Positions 35,786 through 45,793 of a stretch of 64,000 nt of DNA are shown here, piece by piece. The notes below the pieces were generated by a model that saw nothing but the letters and a program-made list of their open reading frames with translations, had not been told where the DNA came from and made no database searches. Numbering within the stretch: position 1 is the stretch's first letter; every line of letters starts with the position of its first letter. This DNA is from an uncultured Shewanella sp. GTDB taxonomy: Bacteria; Pseudomonadota; Gammaproteobacteria; Enterobacterales; Shewanellaceae. The DNA lies in contig NZ_CANMIO010000002.1 in assembly GCF_947497935.1 (NCBI RefSeq), positions 186,001 to 250,000 on the forward strand, given 5' to 3'. Position numbers and translations under genes: made by a program.

Positions 35786-36712
35786 ATGGGAGCTTATACA
35801 CGACTCTCTGACGCTGGCCTTGGCTGCCCTGACTGGCCAGGTTGTTACGGTATGCTAAAAGTGCCCACCGAAACCCACGAGTTAACTCAAGTTCAGCTAG
35901 CCTTCCCTGACCATACAGTTGAAACCGAAAAAGCTTGGTTGGAAATGATCCACCGCTATATAGCTGGTGCGCTTGGGCTGCTGGTTTTACTGATTTTAAT
36001 CCTCAGCCTCAAAACGGCTGATGCTCCCAAGAAGCTGCCAATGTTCATTGCTGCGCTTATTATCTTTCAAGCAGCATTGGGCATGTGGACCGTCACAATG
36101 AAGCTGATGCCTATTATTGTTATGGCGCACTTAATTGGTGGCTTTGCGCTATTTTCACTGTTGTTATTACTGTACTTACGTAACAAACCACTAAGGATCC
36201 CCGGTGGCGATCCTACTGCGCGCAAACTAGCTGGCTTTGCCGCTATCTGTATCGGTGTGTTGTTATTACAGATTGTATTAGGCGGTTGGACATCAGCCAA
36301 TTACGCCGCCCTTGCTTGTACCACATTGCCATTTTGCGAGGGCAATTGGGTCGATAACCTTAACCTTGCTAAAGCCTTCTCTCCTTTTCAAGGTGATCAC
36401 GCCAGCTTTGAATTTGGCGTACTCGATTACCCCGCAAGAATGACCATACATGTGGCGCACCGTGTTGGCGCAATCATCACCGCAGCCATGCTGCTATATC
36501 TGGCCTTTAAACTTATCCGCGATGCCAAATCAAACATCATGCGCAATGCGGCTTGGTTGCTAGTTGGTTTGGTGATTTTGCAGGTGGCACTCGGCATCAG
36601 TAATGTCGTTCTCAACCTTCCACTAGGGATTGCAGTTTCTCATAACGCTGGTGCTGCGCTATTGCTGCTCAATCTAGTTTTTATCAATTACGCCTTATGG
36701 CGCAAAGCATAG
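35729..36712 (+). CDS. ctaA: CtaA, heme A synthase (COX15 family)
   Basis: Oxidises the heme O methyl group to the formyl group of heme A. 327 residues with eight helices and the paired histidines of both heme halves: WLEMIHRYIAG, VMAHLIGG, HVAHRVGA, VSHNAGA. The opening GAYTRLSDAGLGCPDWPGCYG is the family signature; a CTTLPFCEG cysteine pair sits in the second half. ATG 35729 is chosen because of GGAGGTGATT upstream; an earlier in-frame start at 35711 would overlap that site. Followed by ctaB. Confidence 0.95.
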   Translation: MQIKSLLKITLVFTLCVIMMGAYTRLSDAGLGCPDWPGCYGMLKVPTETHELTQVQLAFPDHTVETEKAWLEMIHRYIAGALGLLVLLILILSLKTADAPKKLPMFIAALIIFQAALGMWTVTMKLMPIIVMAHLIGGFALFSLLLLLYLRNKPLRIPGGDPTARKLAGFAAICIGVLLLQIVLGGWTSANYAALACTTLPFCEGNWVDNLNLAKAFSPFQGDHASFEFGVLDYPARMTIHVAHRVGAIITAAMLLYLAFKLIRDAKSNIMRNAAWLLVGLVILQVALGISNVVLNLPLGIAVSHNAGAALLLLNLVFINYALWRKA

Positions 36713-36780
36713 AAAGGCTAAATAAATGACAACAAATAACGCCTTTCATTTTAGTAATCGAGTACAGTGAGGTACCGAAT

Positions 36781-37686
36781 ATGGCCAAACAAATCGCTAT
36801 AACACGCAACCCGTCAACGCCGATATTTCAGTGGCGTGCCTACTATGAGATGACCAAGCCTAAAGTGGTCGCACTCATGCTGCTTACCGTTTTAGTGGGT
36901 ATGTGTTTAGCCGTACCAGGAACCGTACCACTGGTGCCATTAATTGCTGGCATGGCTGGAATTGGCATGATGGCCGGCTCTGCAGCGGCCTTTAATCATT
37001 TAATCGATCGCCGTATCGACGGCTTGATGGCACGTACCTACAACAGGCCATTACCTAAAGGCAGAGTCTCTATTGCTAAAGCGTTAACTTTCTCCTTCGG
37101 TTTAGGCATTTTAGGTTTTGTCATTCTATATACCTTGGTAAATCCACTGACCGCTTGGCTAACCTTTGCCAGTTTAATTGGCTATGCGGTGGTTTATACC
37201 GCCTATTTGAAACGCGCAACACCGCAAAATATCGTGGTGGGTGGTTTGGCAGGCGCAATGCCACCGCTGCTCGGTTGGACAGCAGTAACAGGTGAATTCC
37301 ACGGTAATGCATTGCTACTGGTGATCATCATCTTTGCTTGGACGCCGCCACACTTCTGGGCCCTAGCTATTCATCGTAAAACTGAATATGCCAAAGTCGA
37401 TATCCCTATGCTACCGGTCACTCATGGCGTTGAATTCACTAAAACCTGCATCTTTCTCTACACGGTATTGTTAGCCATAGCCTGTTTATTACCTGTGTTA
37501 GTGGGCATGTGTGGTCCCGTTTATTTAGTGAGCTCAACTTTACTCAGTGCAGGCTTTATCTATAAGGCATGGCAACTTAAATATCATGAGCAGCCAGGTA
37601 TGGCGATGGATGTGTTTAAGTTTTCTATCTATCACTTAATGCTGCTGTTTATTGCTTTATTGGTCGATCATTATTTATGGGCATAA
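36781..37686 (+). CDS. ctaB: CtaB/CyoE, protoheme IX farnesyltransferase (heme O synthase)
   Basis: UbiA-family prenyltransferase that makes heme O from heme B and farnesyl diphosphate, feeding CtaA. 301 residues, about nine helices. The first Asp-rich motif is NHLIDRRID, followed by the [13 protein letters not shown] loop; the second half has [17 protein letters not shown] and the [22 protein letters not shown] block specific to heme O synthases. 68 bases after ctaA on the same strand. Confidence 0.95.
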   Translation: MAKQIAITRNPSTPIFQWRAYYEMTKPKVVALMLLTVLVGMCLAVPGTVPLVPLIAGMAGIGMMAGSAAAFNHLIDRRIDGLMARTYNRPLPKGRVSIAKALTFSFGLGILGFVILYTLVNPLTAWLTFASLIGYAVVYTAYLKRATPQNIVVGGLAGAMPPLLGWTAVTGEFHGNALLLVIIIFAWTPPHFWALAIHRKTEYAKVDIPMLPVTHGVEFTKTCIFLYTVLLAIACLLPVLVGMCGPVYLVSSTLLSAGFIYKAWQLKYHEQPGMAMDVFKFSIYHLMLLFIALLVDHYLWA

Positions 37687-37720
37687 CAACTGCAACCCCG
37701 TTATCAAGCGAGGATAAAAG

Positions 37721-38350
37721 ATGAAAATCAGCTGGATTATTACTGCAGTGTTATTGATGGCAGCGGGAGTATACGCAAGCATACAGTTAAGCCAACCTAA
37801 GGACTTAGCGTTGCAAACAAGTTTCGAGTATCCAGCGCCACTGCCATTAGCGCCTTTCTCGCTGACAGATCAACGTGGCAATGCCTTCAGCAATGCCGAC
37901 TTACTTGGCAAGTGGAGTCTGTTTTTCATTGGCTACACCTCTTGCCCAGATGTTTGTCCTACAACCATGGGTAAGTTAACGTCAGCCTATGCCGGGCTCA
38001 ACCAAGTCGAAGATGTACAAGTGATCTTTCTATCTGTTGATCCACAAAGAGACTCTACAGCGACCTTAGAAAACTATATAAAATTCTTTAACCCCGAGTT
38101 TATTGCCGTAACAGGAGAGCATAAACAACTGCTGCCGGTCACTCGCAGTTTAGGTTTTGTCTATGCCATGGTTGGAGACGGCGATGACTACCAAGTCGAC
38201 CATAGCGCGTCGTTTGCGTTAGTGTCGCCACAAGGTGAAAAGGTCGCCATCATCAAGCCAAAATCGAGCAGTCCAGGAAAACTACCGCAGATCAAAAATA
38301 GCGATTTAATTCATGATGTAAATGCAATTATTGACAAGTACTCTGGATAA
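37721..38350 (+). CDS. Sco1/SenC family copper chaperone
   Basis: Thioredoxin-fold, membrane-tethered protein needed to load CuA in subunit II. 209 residues: N-terminal helix (about 4-22), then GYTSCPDVCPTTM with Cys75 and Cys79, and the third copper ligand His161 in VDHSASF. Last gene of the oxidase cluster, ahead of a strong terminator. Confidence 0.95.
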   Translation: MKISWIITAVLLMAAGVYASIQLSQPKDLALQTSFEYPAPLPLAPFSLTDQRGNAFSNADLLGKWSLFFIGYTSCPDVCPTTMGKLTSAYAGLNQVEDVQVIFLSVDPQRDSTATLENYIKFFNPEFIAVTGEHKQLLPVTRSLGFVYAMVGDGDDYQVDHSASFALVSPQGEKVAIIKPKSSSPGKLPQIKNSDLIHDVNAIIDKYSG

Positions 38351-38373
38351 TAAACACCATAAAATTCAAGCAA

Positions 38374-38402
38374 AAAAAAGCGCCATCATAGGCGCTTTTT
38401 TT
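38374..38402. terminator. terminator after the cox cluster
   Basis: Stem AAAAAAGCGCC / GGCGCTTTTTT with loop ATCATA; works on both strands and serves the convergent deacetylase gene as well. Confidence 0.9.
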
Positions 38403-38414
38403 ACAATGAATTCA

Positions 38415-39461
38415 CTATTCTGCAATCCATTGACCGTTAGATTTTGGTCGAACCCACGGCTGTGAAAACCAGTAGTAACTGCCCTTACTCTTACTCGGCG
38501 CCGTACAGTTATAACGTGAACGACCCGCTGGCAAGTCCAACTCAGCCTGAATACTGAACTCGTTATCTGAGATCCAGTTTGGCTTCTTAGCGCCTTGCCC
38601 CTGAATAAAGCACATCAGCTGTGACGCATTGATATCACTCATATCCAGAGTCACTTTGATCTCTGGGCGCCATTGGCCTTGAGCAAGCTCAGGGTTGCTA
38701 TTGGTTTGGGACAGCACTGGCATATTCAAACTATGCAGCTTTACCTTTAGGCTATTGAGATCGGCATAAACACCGGCAACAGGAAAGCGAGGTAACGCCG
38801 TCAACGGAGAGTATGGGCCCGCCGCTCCCGATTGCTGACCAAATGCCACAAAGCCGTGCTTATCTAGCATATCTTCAATTTGCTGATTGTACTCACCGTA
38901 TGGGTAAGCCAGCATTTTCAAATTCTGTCCCGTCGCCTTAGCAATCTCGGCCTCGGTGCGCAGAATATTACTCTCGATACGCGCTAACCATTGCGCATCT
39001 GTTTCGCCAGCCTCTTTACGAATAAGGTGTTCATGCCCCCAGCTATGGTTGGCAATTTCCGCTCCCTCATCCGAAAGAGTGATTAGCTGCTGCCAGCTCA
39101 TCATTTCACCATACTCTTTTAGGATCGGTTCAACCGAGACAAAAAGGGTGTAGGGGAATTTATATTGCTTTAAAATAGGGTGCGCTGTATTAGCAATGCT
39201 GCGGTAACCATCATCGAAGGTAATCGCAATTGTTTTTGCTGGCAGTGCTTTCTTAGCCTTAATAGACTCCACCACTGTTGAAAGTGGCACTACATTGAAG
39301 TTGTTTTCCGCCAGGTACTGCATCTGCTCTTTAAATTGCGCAGGAGTAACACTGGTGATCGCTGGCGTACTATCCGAAACATGATGATATTGTAAAATCA
39401 CCGTCGCGTGAGCCGAAAAACCTGTCAGCGCAAGTAGCGCTAGCAACACGTTTTTAACCAT
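38415..39461 (-). CDS. secreted polysaccharide deacetylase family protein
   Basis: NodB-type carbohydrate esterase (CE4). About 348 residues from ATG 39459-39461, which follows AGAGGTC and gives a signal peptide cleaved near SAHA (residue 19). Catalytic and metal motifs: ILQYHHVSD, TFDDGYRS (Asp83, Asp84), HSWGHEHL (His139, His143) and AYPYGEYN. The last 100 residues form a separate C-terminal domain. Substrate could be surface polysaccharide or peptidoglycan. Divergent from the MATE gene, only 17 bases apart. Confidence 0.88.
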   Translation of the reverse strand: MVKNVLLALLALTGFSAHATVILQYHHVSDSTPAITSVTPAQFKEQMQYLAENNFNVVPLSTVVESIKAKKALPAKTIAITFDDGYRSIANTAHPILKQYKFPYTLFVSVEPILKEYGEMMSWQQLITLSDEGAEIANHSWGHEHLIRKEAGETDAQWLARIESNILRTEAEIAKATGQNLKMLAYPYGEYNQQIEDMLDKHGFVAFGQQSGAAGPYSPLTALPRFPVAGVYADLNSLKVKLHSLNMPVLSQTNSNPELAQGQWRPEIKVTLDMSDINASQLMCFIQGQGAKKPNWISDNEFSIQAELDLPAGRSRYNCTAPSKSKGSYYWFSQPWVRPKSNGQWIAE

Positions 39462-39478
39462 AAATATTAGACCTCTAA

Positions 39479-40810
39479 ATGATTGCCTTATTGTTAAACC
39501 CACAAAAAAATCGACAACTGTTTGCCCTTGCACTGCCGATGATTTTATCAAATATCACAGTGCCATTGCTGGGGCTTGTCGATACCGCCGTTGTTGGACA
39601 TCTTAGTAACGCCTATTATTTAGGCGGTGTGGCAGTTGGGTCAACGATTATAACCTTAATTTTGTGGTTGCTAGGATTTTTACGCATGTCGACCACGGGA
39701 TTAGTCGCCCAAGCCTATGGCGCGAACGATACCCAGCAACAATTTAAACTCTTAGTGCAAGCAGCAAGTCTAGCACTCATGTTTGGTATTGCCGCTATCG
39801 CATTGCAGCTCCCCATAGTGAATTTAGCCATGGCGCTGTCAGATGCCAGCGTCGAAGTAGAGCGCTATTGTAGAGAGTATTTCCAGATCCGGATCTGGTC
39901 GACCCCCTTCGCTCTGATGAATTTAGTGCTGCTCGGTTGGCTACTCGGACGACAGCAACCTAAGGCTGCGATGTGGCAGTTGATTGTGGCAAACCTAGTC
40001 AATATCGTGTTAGATGTCATCTTCGTACTGGGTCTTGGCTGGGGCGTAAAAGGCGCTGCATTAGCCTCGGTGTTCGCCGATATCTCTGGTTTCTTAGTGG
40101 CGCTGACCATGGTTCGCAGCCAGCTTGGTAAGCTAGGTGATTTTAAGTTACTGCAGCTCATCAAGCAGCTATCTTTGCAAAGCTACAGCAAGATGATGAG
40201 CCTCAATACCGATATCTTTATCCGTAGCCTATGTTTGCAAACGTCATTTGCCTTTATGACTTTTTACGGCGCGGGCTTAGGTGATAATACCGTTGCAGCC
40301 AATGCGGTGTTACTCAACTTATTGCTACTCATCTCCTATGCACTCGATGGCATCGCCTATTATGCAGAGGCCGAGGTGGGACGAGCTCATGGCCAGAAAA
40401 ATAGCCGTTTAATGCAGGAGTCGGTGACATTAGCCTGGGCTTGGTCGGCCATTGCTGCATTAGGCTTTACCCTGTTTTTTGCCCTCGCAGGCTCGCAGAT
40501 CATCTCTATGCTGACTAGCATCAGTGAAGTTAAGGCCGTAGCTGAGCAATATCTTATTTGGGTTATATTCATCCCCTTGCTCGCCTTTGGCTCCTACCTT
40601 TTTGATGGTGTCTATATTGGTGCGGCTCAGGGCAAGGTGATGCGTAACAGCATGATTTTATCTACGTTCGGTGTGTTTTTCCCGGTCTGGTATCTGTTAG
40701 AGCCACAGGGTAATTTTGCCTTATGGGCGGCCATGAGCTGCTTTATGCTGGCGCGTAGTGCGTCACTGTCACTGCATTACTGGTTTAGACTCAGACTGAC
40801 TTTAAACTAG
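39479..40810 (+). CDS. MATE family exporter (DinF-like)
   Basis: Multidrug and toxic compound extrusion family, 443 residues with 12 helices in two halves. N-terminal IFALALPMILSNITVPLLGLVDTAVVGHL-type opening, and AYGANDTQQ and EAEVGRAHG loops at equivalent places in each half, are typical of the DinF branch. E. coli dinF lies next to lexA, but here the gene is 11 kb from lexA and has no SOS box in its 17-base upstream gap. Substrate unknown. Confidence 0.88.
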   Translation: MIALLLNPQKNRQLFALALPMILSNITVPLLGLVDTAVVGHLSNAYYLGGVAVGSTIITLILWLLGFLRMSTTGLVAQAYGANDTQQQFKLLVQAASLALMFGIAAIALQLPIVNLAMALSDASVEVERYCREYFQIRIWSTPFALMNLVLLGWLLGRQQPKAAMWQLIVANLVNIVLDVIFVLGLGWGVKGAALASVFADISGFLVALTMVRSQLGKLGDFKLLQLIKQLSLQSYSKMMSLNTDIFIRSLCLQTSFAFMTFYGAGLGDNTVAANAVLLNLLLLISYALDGIAYYAEAEVGRAHGQKNSRLMQESVTLAWAWSAIAALGFTLFFALAGSQIISMLTSISEVKAVAEQYLIWVIFIPLLAFGSYLFDGVYIGAAQGKVMRNSMILSTFGVFFPVWYLLEPQGNFALWAAMSCFMLARSASLSLHYWFRLRLTLN

Positions 40811-40831
40811 CTTTCTAGAGTAATAGACATA

Positions 40832-40861
40832 AAAAAACGCGACCGATTGGTCGCGTTTTTT
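40832..40861. terminator. terminator between MATE and nfuA
   Basis: Stem AAAAAACGCGACC / GGTCGCGTTTTTT, loop GATT, between convergent genes. Confidence 0.9.
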
Positions 40862-40882
40862 ATGCTAACTCTATATCCAGTA

Positions 40883-41461
40883 TTACTGGTAAGAGTGCTC
40901 GCCGTGCTGATGTTCTGTTACATCTTTAACGCCTGATAGCTCACCTGGGAACATTTCAAGTAGTTGCTTCTCGATACCATCTTTTAGGGTGACATCGACC
41001 ATAGAGCAACCGTTACAACCACCACCAAACTGCAATACAGCGATGCCGTCTTCAGTGATTTCAACTAGCATGATGTTACCACCATGACTTGCTAACTGTG
41101 GGTTGATTTCAGATTGGATAACGTACTCGATACGCTCTTGTAATGACGCATCGTCAGACACTTTACGCATTTTAGCGTTAGGCGCTTTAAGCGTTAACTG
41201 TGAACCTAGCTGATCGGTAACGAAGTCAATTGTCGCCTCTTCAAGGAAAGGAGCGCTTTTCTCATCAACCATGGCATTAAAGCCAGTGAATTCTAGTTCT
41301 GTGTCGTCAGCTTCAACCGCATCTGGTGGACAGTACGATACGCCACACTCAGCCTGCGCAGTACCTGGGCTGATAACAAATACTCGAATGTGAGTTCCTT
41401 CAGGCTGATCTGATAACAATTTAACAAAATGCGCCTGAGCTGCTTCGGAAATGGTAATCAT
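40883..41461 (-). CDS. nfuA: NfuA, Fe-S cluster carrier
   Basis: Carrier that delivers 4Fe-4S clusters to target enzymes. 192 residues: an N-terminal degenerate A-type (IscA-like) domain (1-95) and a C-terminal Nfu domain with Cys149 and Cys152 in [11 protein letters not shown]. Length and motif agree with E. coli NfuA. In E. coli nfuA is beside gntX (comF) and bioH; here the carboxypeptidase gene stands between. Confidence 0.96.
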   Translation of the reverse strand: MITISEAAQAHFVKLLSDQPEGTHIRVFVISPGTAQAECGVSYCPPDAVEADDTELEFTGFNAMVDEKSAPFLEEATIDFVTDQLGSQLTLKAPNAKMRKVSDDASLQERIEYVIQSEINPQLASHGGNIMLVEITEDGIAVLQFGGGCNGCSMVDVTLKDGIEKQLLEMFPGELSGVKDVTEHQHGEHSYQ

Positions 41462-41659
41462 GAAAACATGCTCCGTCAGGGATAAACCTGAGTGTTTTAG
41501 TAAGAATTATTCCTATAATACTCTTACTCGGCATTCCTTTGTAGCCCCTAACCCTCACAGATTAAGAATAAATAGCGATCAGATCACAGTTTTTTATCTA
41601 ACTCGACTGTGGTTTTGTCAACGCTGAGCTGCTAATTTAACAACAATATTATAAATATA

Positions 41660-44212
41660 ATGAAAAATTCCATGCTCAGAATCTGTATCGTGTTTTTGTG
41701 TGCTTTTTTGATGTCATCCTCCTTTTTTGCCGAAGCAAAGAAGACACGTTTAACAGACAACCCCCTCTATGGTGTCAGCACCACTAGCCCCGAGGAGTTT
41801 CTGGGTTACCCACTCGGAGAGCGCTTACTTAGACACGATCAGATTAATTACTACCTTAAAGAGATCGCTGCACAAAACCCGAGAGTATCCCTAGAAAACA
41901 CGGGGCAAAGTCATGAGGCAAGGCAGCAATTAACCGCGGTTATTACCTCGGTAAATAATCAATCCAAGCTGGATAAAATCTTAGAACAGCGCCAACAAGT
42001 GAAATATGGAGCGGAGCAAAGTGGGCCACTGATTATTTGGCTGGCCTACTCAATTCACGGCGATGAGATCAGCGGCGCTCACAGCGCACTAAAGCTTAGC
42101 CATATGCTAGCCACCAGCGAAGATAAATGGGTCAAGGATCTGCTTGAGCAGGCCGTGGTACTTATCACCCCGAGCCAAAACCCCGATGGACTCGACCGGT
42201 TTTCAACATGGGCCAGTGGCTATGCTGGCAAAGTCGTTGTCAGCGATCCGAATCATAAGGAACACAAACAGGGCTGGCCTACGGGCAGAAGTAACCATTA
42301 TTTTGCCGACCTCAATCGCGACTGGCTGTTCCTACGCCATCCTGAATCTCAAGGCCGTGTCGCCCTATTTCACCGCTGGCAGCCTCACTATGTGGGCGAC
42401 TTTCATGAGATGGGCCATAACTTCACGTACTTTTTCCAACCTGGGGTTCCCGAGCGCACCCACCCGCTCACTCCAGCGGGTAACCAAAAACTTACCGCAA
42501 AACTTGCCGCTTACCATCAAGCCGCGCTAGATGATAATAAGCAAAGTTACTTTAGCCGTCAGTTATTCGATGATTTCTTCTATGGCAAAGGCTCTACCTA
42601 TCCAGATATCAATGGTGCCATAGGAGTCTTGTTTGAACAGGCTAGCGCCCGCGGTCAACAACAGGACTCGGTCAATGGCATAGTGCACCTTCAAGAGGGC
42701 ATAGAGAATCAATATGCGACCTCAATCTCCAGCCTCAAAGGCGCCTTGGCGTTAAAGCCGGAACTAGAGCAATATCAGGCGGAGTTTTTTAAGGGGAAGC
42801 ATCAAAAAGCGATGAAGAAAAAGCCTCGTCAGGCAGGGCTGCTGCTCACGACTAACCATGACCCAAGCAGAATTCGTGCGCTAACAGAGCTGCTCAGACA
42901 ACATCAGATCGAGTACTACTACCTCACTAATAAGCTCACTCAGTCTGGCATCGACTTTGATGTTTATAGCAGTATTTATATCCCTAACAAACAGGCGCAG
43001 AGTGCATTACTTATGGCGATGTTTGACGATAGAACCGAGTTTGTCGATCCTACCTTTTATGATATCTCCACTTGGAATCTACAACATGCATTCAATCTCA
43101 CTCTGCGTCGTAACGTCAAACTCGAACTCAGCGTACTCAGCCAAACGCCAGCGGAGTTTTCACCGCCGAGCTGGAACAAGGATACCGTCGCCCTACTCAT
43201 AGATTGGCGCGATAGCCATGCAGCTTTATTACTGCAGCAGCTACTCAATCAAGGGATCAGGGTTAAATTTGCCGCCAAACCGTTCAGCATTAAAGCCAGC
43301 GATGGCGAGGTAGACTTTGTGGCGGGTACACTGCAAGTGCCTCTAAAGCAGGATAACTTCACCGCAAGTGAGATAAGCCAGCGTGTTCAGCTGTTAGCTC
43401 AGCAGCTAAAAGTCGATGTCATCGCGGCTAATACCAGCGCTGCTAGCAAGGGCATAGATCTCGGCAGTCCCGACTTTAAGCTCATCAAACCTATTCGCCC
43501 CCTCATAGTCAGCGGTAAAGGCACCTCTATTTCTGAAGTTGGGCAGCTATGGTATTACCTAGATAACACCTTAGGCGTTGCCACTACGCTGGTCGATAGC
43601 AATGACCTAGCATCGATAAAACTAGCCGATTACAGCCATGTACTACTGGCCGATGGCAACTATAAAACCTTAAACGATCGCTTTGCCCGTAAGCTGGGAC
43701 AGTTTGCCTCTGAAGGTGGTGTGGTGATTGCGCAAAAAGGCGCACTGAATTGGCTAAGTGACTCCAACTTACTTAAAACCGACCCTCGTAGCGAACGCTT
43801 CTATAAGCAGTTGTTTGATGCCGACGGTCTGTCATTCGAGCAGAAATCAAATTTCAGTGCCAAACAGCAGATAGGCGGCGCGATTGTCGAACTCAAACTC
43901 GATACTAGCCACCCGATCAGCTTTGGCCTCTATGGCGATCGCCTGCCAGTGATGAAGAACAGGGTATTAGGCTTCTCCCAGACCACTAAGGCCTTTTCTG
44001 TCGCGGCGAACTACGCCTCTAAGCCGCTATTAAGCGGCTACCTCGCTAAGGAGTACCAGCACAGCTTTAGTGATTCGCCAGCGGTTATCGTCGAGTCACG
44101 TAACAAGGGCGCCATAGTGGCGCTAGCCGATAACCTGCTGTTTAGAAATATTTGGCTTGGCTCAGAGAAAGCTTATGCTAACGCGCTCTACTTTATTCCA
44201 GCACTTCACTAA
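41660..44212 (+). CDS. secreted M14-family zinc carboxypeptidase-like protein
   Basis: 850 residues with a signal peptide (about 1-27, FFAEAKK). The N-terminal half is an M14 peptidase domain: zinc ligands H133 and E136 (SIHGDEISG), NPDGLDRF, ADLNRDW with the substrate-binding Arg, and third ligand H249 in GDFHEMGH. The C-terminal 400 residues include a glutamine-amidotransferase-like fold (LIVSGKGTSISEVGQLWYYL; FASEGGVVIAQKG), common in large M14 relatives. Exported; likely degrades peptides outside the cytoplasm. Confidence 0.87.
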   Translation: MKNSMLRICIVFLCAFLMSSSFFAEAKKTRLTDNPLYGVSTTSPEEFLGYPLGERLLRHDQINYYLKEIAAQNPRVSLENTGQSHEARQQLTAVITSVNNQSKLDKILEQRQQVKYGAEQSGPLIIWLAYSIHGDEISGAHSALKLSHMLATSEDKWVKDLLEQAVVLITPSQNPDGLDRFSTWASGYAGKVVVSDPNHKEHKQGWPTGRSNHYFADLNRDWLFLRHPESQGRVALFHRWQPHYVGDFHEMGHNFTYFFQPGVPERTHPLTPAGNQKLTAKLAAYHQAALDDNKQSYFSRQLFDDFFYGKGSTYPDINGAIGVLFEQASARGQQQDSVNGIVHLQEGIENQYATSISSLKGALALKPELEQYQAEFFKGKHQKAMKKKPRQAGLLLTTNHDPSRIRALTELLRQHQIEYYYLTNKLTQSGIDFDVYSSIYIPNKQAQSALLMAMFDDRTEFVDPTFYDISTWNLQHAFNLTLRRNVKLELSVLSQTPAEFSPPSWNKDTVALLIDWRDSHAALLLQQLLNQGIRVKFAAKPFSIKASDGEVDFVAGTLQVPLKQDNFTASEISQRVQLLAQQLKVDVIAANTSAASKGIDLGSPDFKLIKPIRPLIVSGKGTSISEVGQLWYYLDNTLGVATTLVDSNDLASIKLADYSHVLLADGNYKTLNDRFARKLGQFASEGGVVIAQKGALNWLSDSNLLKTDPRSERFYKQLFDADGLSFEQKSNFSAKQQIGGAIVELKLDTSHPISFGLYGDRLPVMKNRVLGFSQTTKAFSVAANYASKPLLSGYLAKEYQHSFSDSPAVIVESRNKGAIVALADNLLFRNIWLGSEKAYANALYFIPALH

Positions 44213-44235
44213 TAGCGACTCGATAGCCATAATAT

Positions 44236-44898
44236 TTATCGACTCTCTGGTGCCTCGGCTCTAGCCAGGCACCAGACTTGAACTTGGGTGTGCTGTCGCT
44301 GCAATAAACTCGCGATCTCATCAACCGTGGTTCCTGTCGTCACCACGTCATCGATCAACGCCACACGCTGCCAACAAAATTCAGATGACAGCTCAAAGGC
44401 GCCCTTGAGATTTTTACGGCGCAACTTACCCGATAGTCCCGCTTGTGGTCGAGTCTCCCTCACCCTAAACAGCATATTGTCGACGAGTGGGATATCGAGT
44501 CGTTTAGAAAGCGCCTGCGCGATAAGCCAAGCCTGGTTAAAGCCTCTCTGTCGCAGCCTTTTGTTATGCAGCGGCACGGCTATTAGTACCTGTGGCAGCT
44601 GAATAAAGCCCAAATATTCTAGATAAAGGATACGTTGAACGAGCGCATCGACCAGCACATCGATCACCGAAAATTGCGCCTGATATTTGATCTGCCCCAC
44701 CCAGTGACCTAACCCATCATGGTAACTACAGGGAGCGATAACGGTTAATGGCGTTGATGCCATGCAGTGACCACAAAAAGCCATCGTCATCAGCATCTCA
44801 CCACCACAACCTAAACAAATGGGCGTTTGATAACGGCAAGCATGCAGGCAAACCGTACAGATCCCACGATTAACTGAATTGATATGTTGATGGCACAA
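44236..44898 (-). CDS. ComF family phosphoribosyltransferase-like protein (GntX type), start unclear
   Basis: ComF/GntX family, needed for DNA uptake or use in several bacteria. Zinc-finger cysteines (CTVCLHACRYQTPICLGCGG) lead into a phosphoribosyltransferase fold ending with VALIDDVVTTGTT. The only standard start codon in frame is TTG at 44896-44898, in the middle of the conserved PNRCLLC zinc motif, which is coded in frame just upstream. The frame stays open for 26 codons to a TAA at 44977-44979 with only ATT, ATC or ATA as possible starts. Divergent from bioH, as in E. coli. Confidence 0.85.
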   Translation of the reverse strand: MCHQHINSVNRGICTVCLHACRYQTPICLGCGGEMLMTMAFCGHCMASTPLTVIAPCSYHDGLGHWVGQIKYQAQFSVIDVLVDALVQRILYLEYLGFIQLPQVLIAVPLHNKRLRQRGFNQAWLIAQALSKRLDIPLVDNMLFRVRETRPQAGLSGKLRRKNLKGAFELSSEFCWQRVALIDDVVTTGTTVDEIASLLQRQHTQVQVWCLARAEAPESR

Positions 44899-45009
44899 TA
44901 AACAGCGATTGGGTAAAATTGCCGATAGCCACCGAGTCCATGGTATTTGCTTGATAAGTGAAATCCTTTTCCATCTTTAATGTTCCAATGTTAACCAACG
45001 AGGCCCAAA

Positions 45010-45777
45010 ATGAGTCAGACCCAAATCCATATAGAATCTATCGGTCAAGGGCCCGATGTTGTGATGCTTCATGGTTGGGGGGTTAACAGCGCCGTATTTA
45101 CTCCGTTACGAGGTGCATTAGCCAAGTATAGGGTTCACTTCGTTGATCTGCCGGGATTTGGCCATAGCCAAGCCCTCAACGGCGATATTCACGACTGGCT
45201 AGACGCTATCTTGGACGCCGTTCCAGAACAAGCGATCTGGACAGGCTGGTCTCTCGGTGGGCTCGTAGCCACATTAGCCGCGATACATCATCCGCAGCGC
45301 GTGTCGGCCCTGTGCACTATCGCCTCATCACCTTGCTTTATGGCTGGTGAGGATTGGCCTGGGATCCCGGAACAGGTACTGAGCCAATTCGCCCAGCAAC
45401 TGACTCAAGATCTGGATAAGACCATCGAGCGTTTCCTCGCTATTCAAGCCATGGGAAGTGCAACGGCCAAGGGCGACATCAAGCGGTTACGTGAGTTAGT
45501 GCTCGCTAGACCTAGAGCTCAAGAGCCTGCGCTAGCTCAAGGGCTAAAGATGCTTGAACAAGTGGATTTACGTGCAGAGCTGCCTCAGATCAACCAGCCT
45601 TGGCTAAGAATCTGGGGACGATTAGATGGTTTGGTGCCACGCAGAATGATAAAAGCCATGCCACAACTGCCAAACAGCCAAGATCTATTGCTAAGCAAGG
45701 CCTCCCACGCTCCATTTATTAGCCATCAACAGGAGTTCCTCGACGGCTTCAATCTATGGCTAGACGAACAGAGCTAA
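45010..45777 (+). CDS. bioH: BioH, pimeloyl-ACP methyl ester carboxylesterase
   Basis: Alpha/beta hydrolase that frees pimeloyl-ACP for biotin synthesis. 255 residues; nucleophile Ser81 in GWSLGG, Asp207 in GRLDGLV and His234 in ASHAPF form the triad. Length matches E. coli BioH. Divergent from comF/gntX, its conserved neighbour; other bio genes are not in the window. Confidence 0.93.
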   Translation: MSQTQIHIESIGQGPDVVMLHGWGVNSAVFTPLRGALAKYRVHFVDLPGFGHSQALNGDIHDWLDAILDAVPEQAIWTGWSLGGLVATLAAIHHPQRVSALCTIASSPCFMAGEDWPGIPEQVLSQFAQQLTQDLDKTIERFLAIQAMGSATAKGDIKRLRELVLARPRAQEPALAQGLKMLEQVDLRAELPQINQPWLRIWGRLDGLVPRRMIKAMPQLPNSQDLLLSKASHAPFISHQQEFLDGFNLWLDEQS

Positions 45778-45793
45778 TCAATTTGGCTTGATT

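Noticed and set aside
39462-39478. SOS control of the MATE gene because E. coli dinF is SOS-linked
   Set aside because: No CTGT-N8-ACAG sequence is found in the 17-base gap or the start region.
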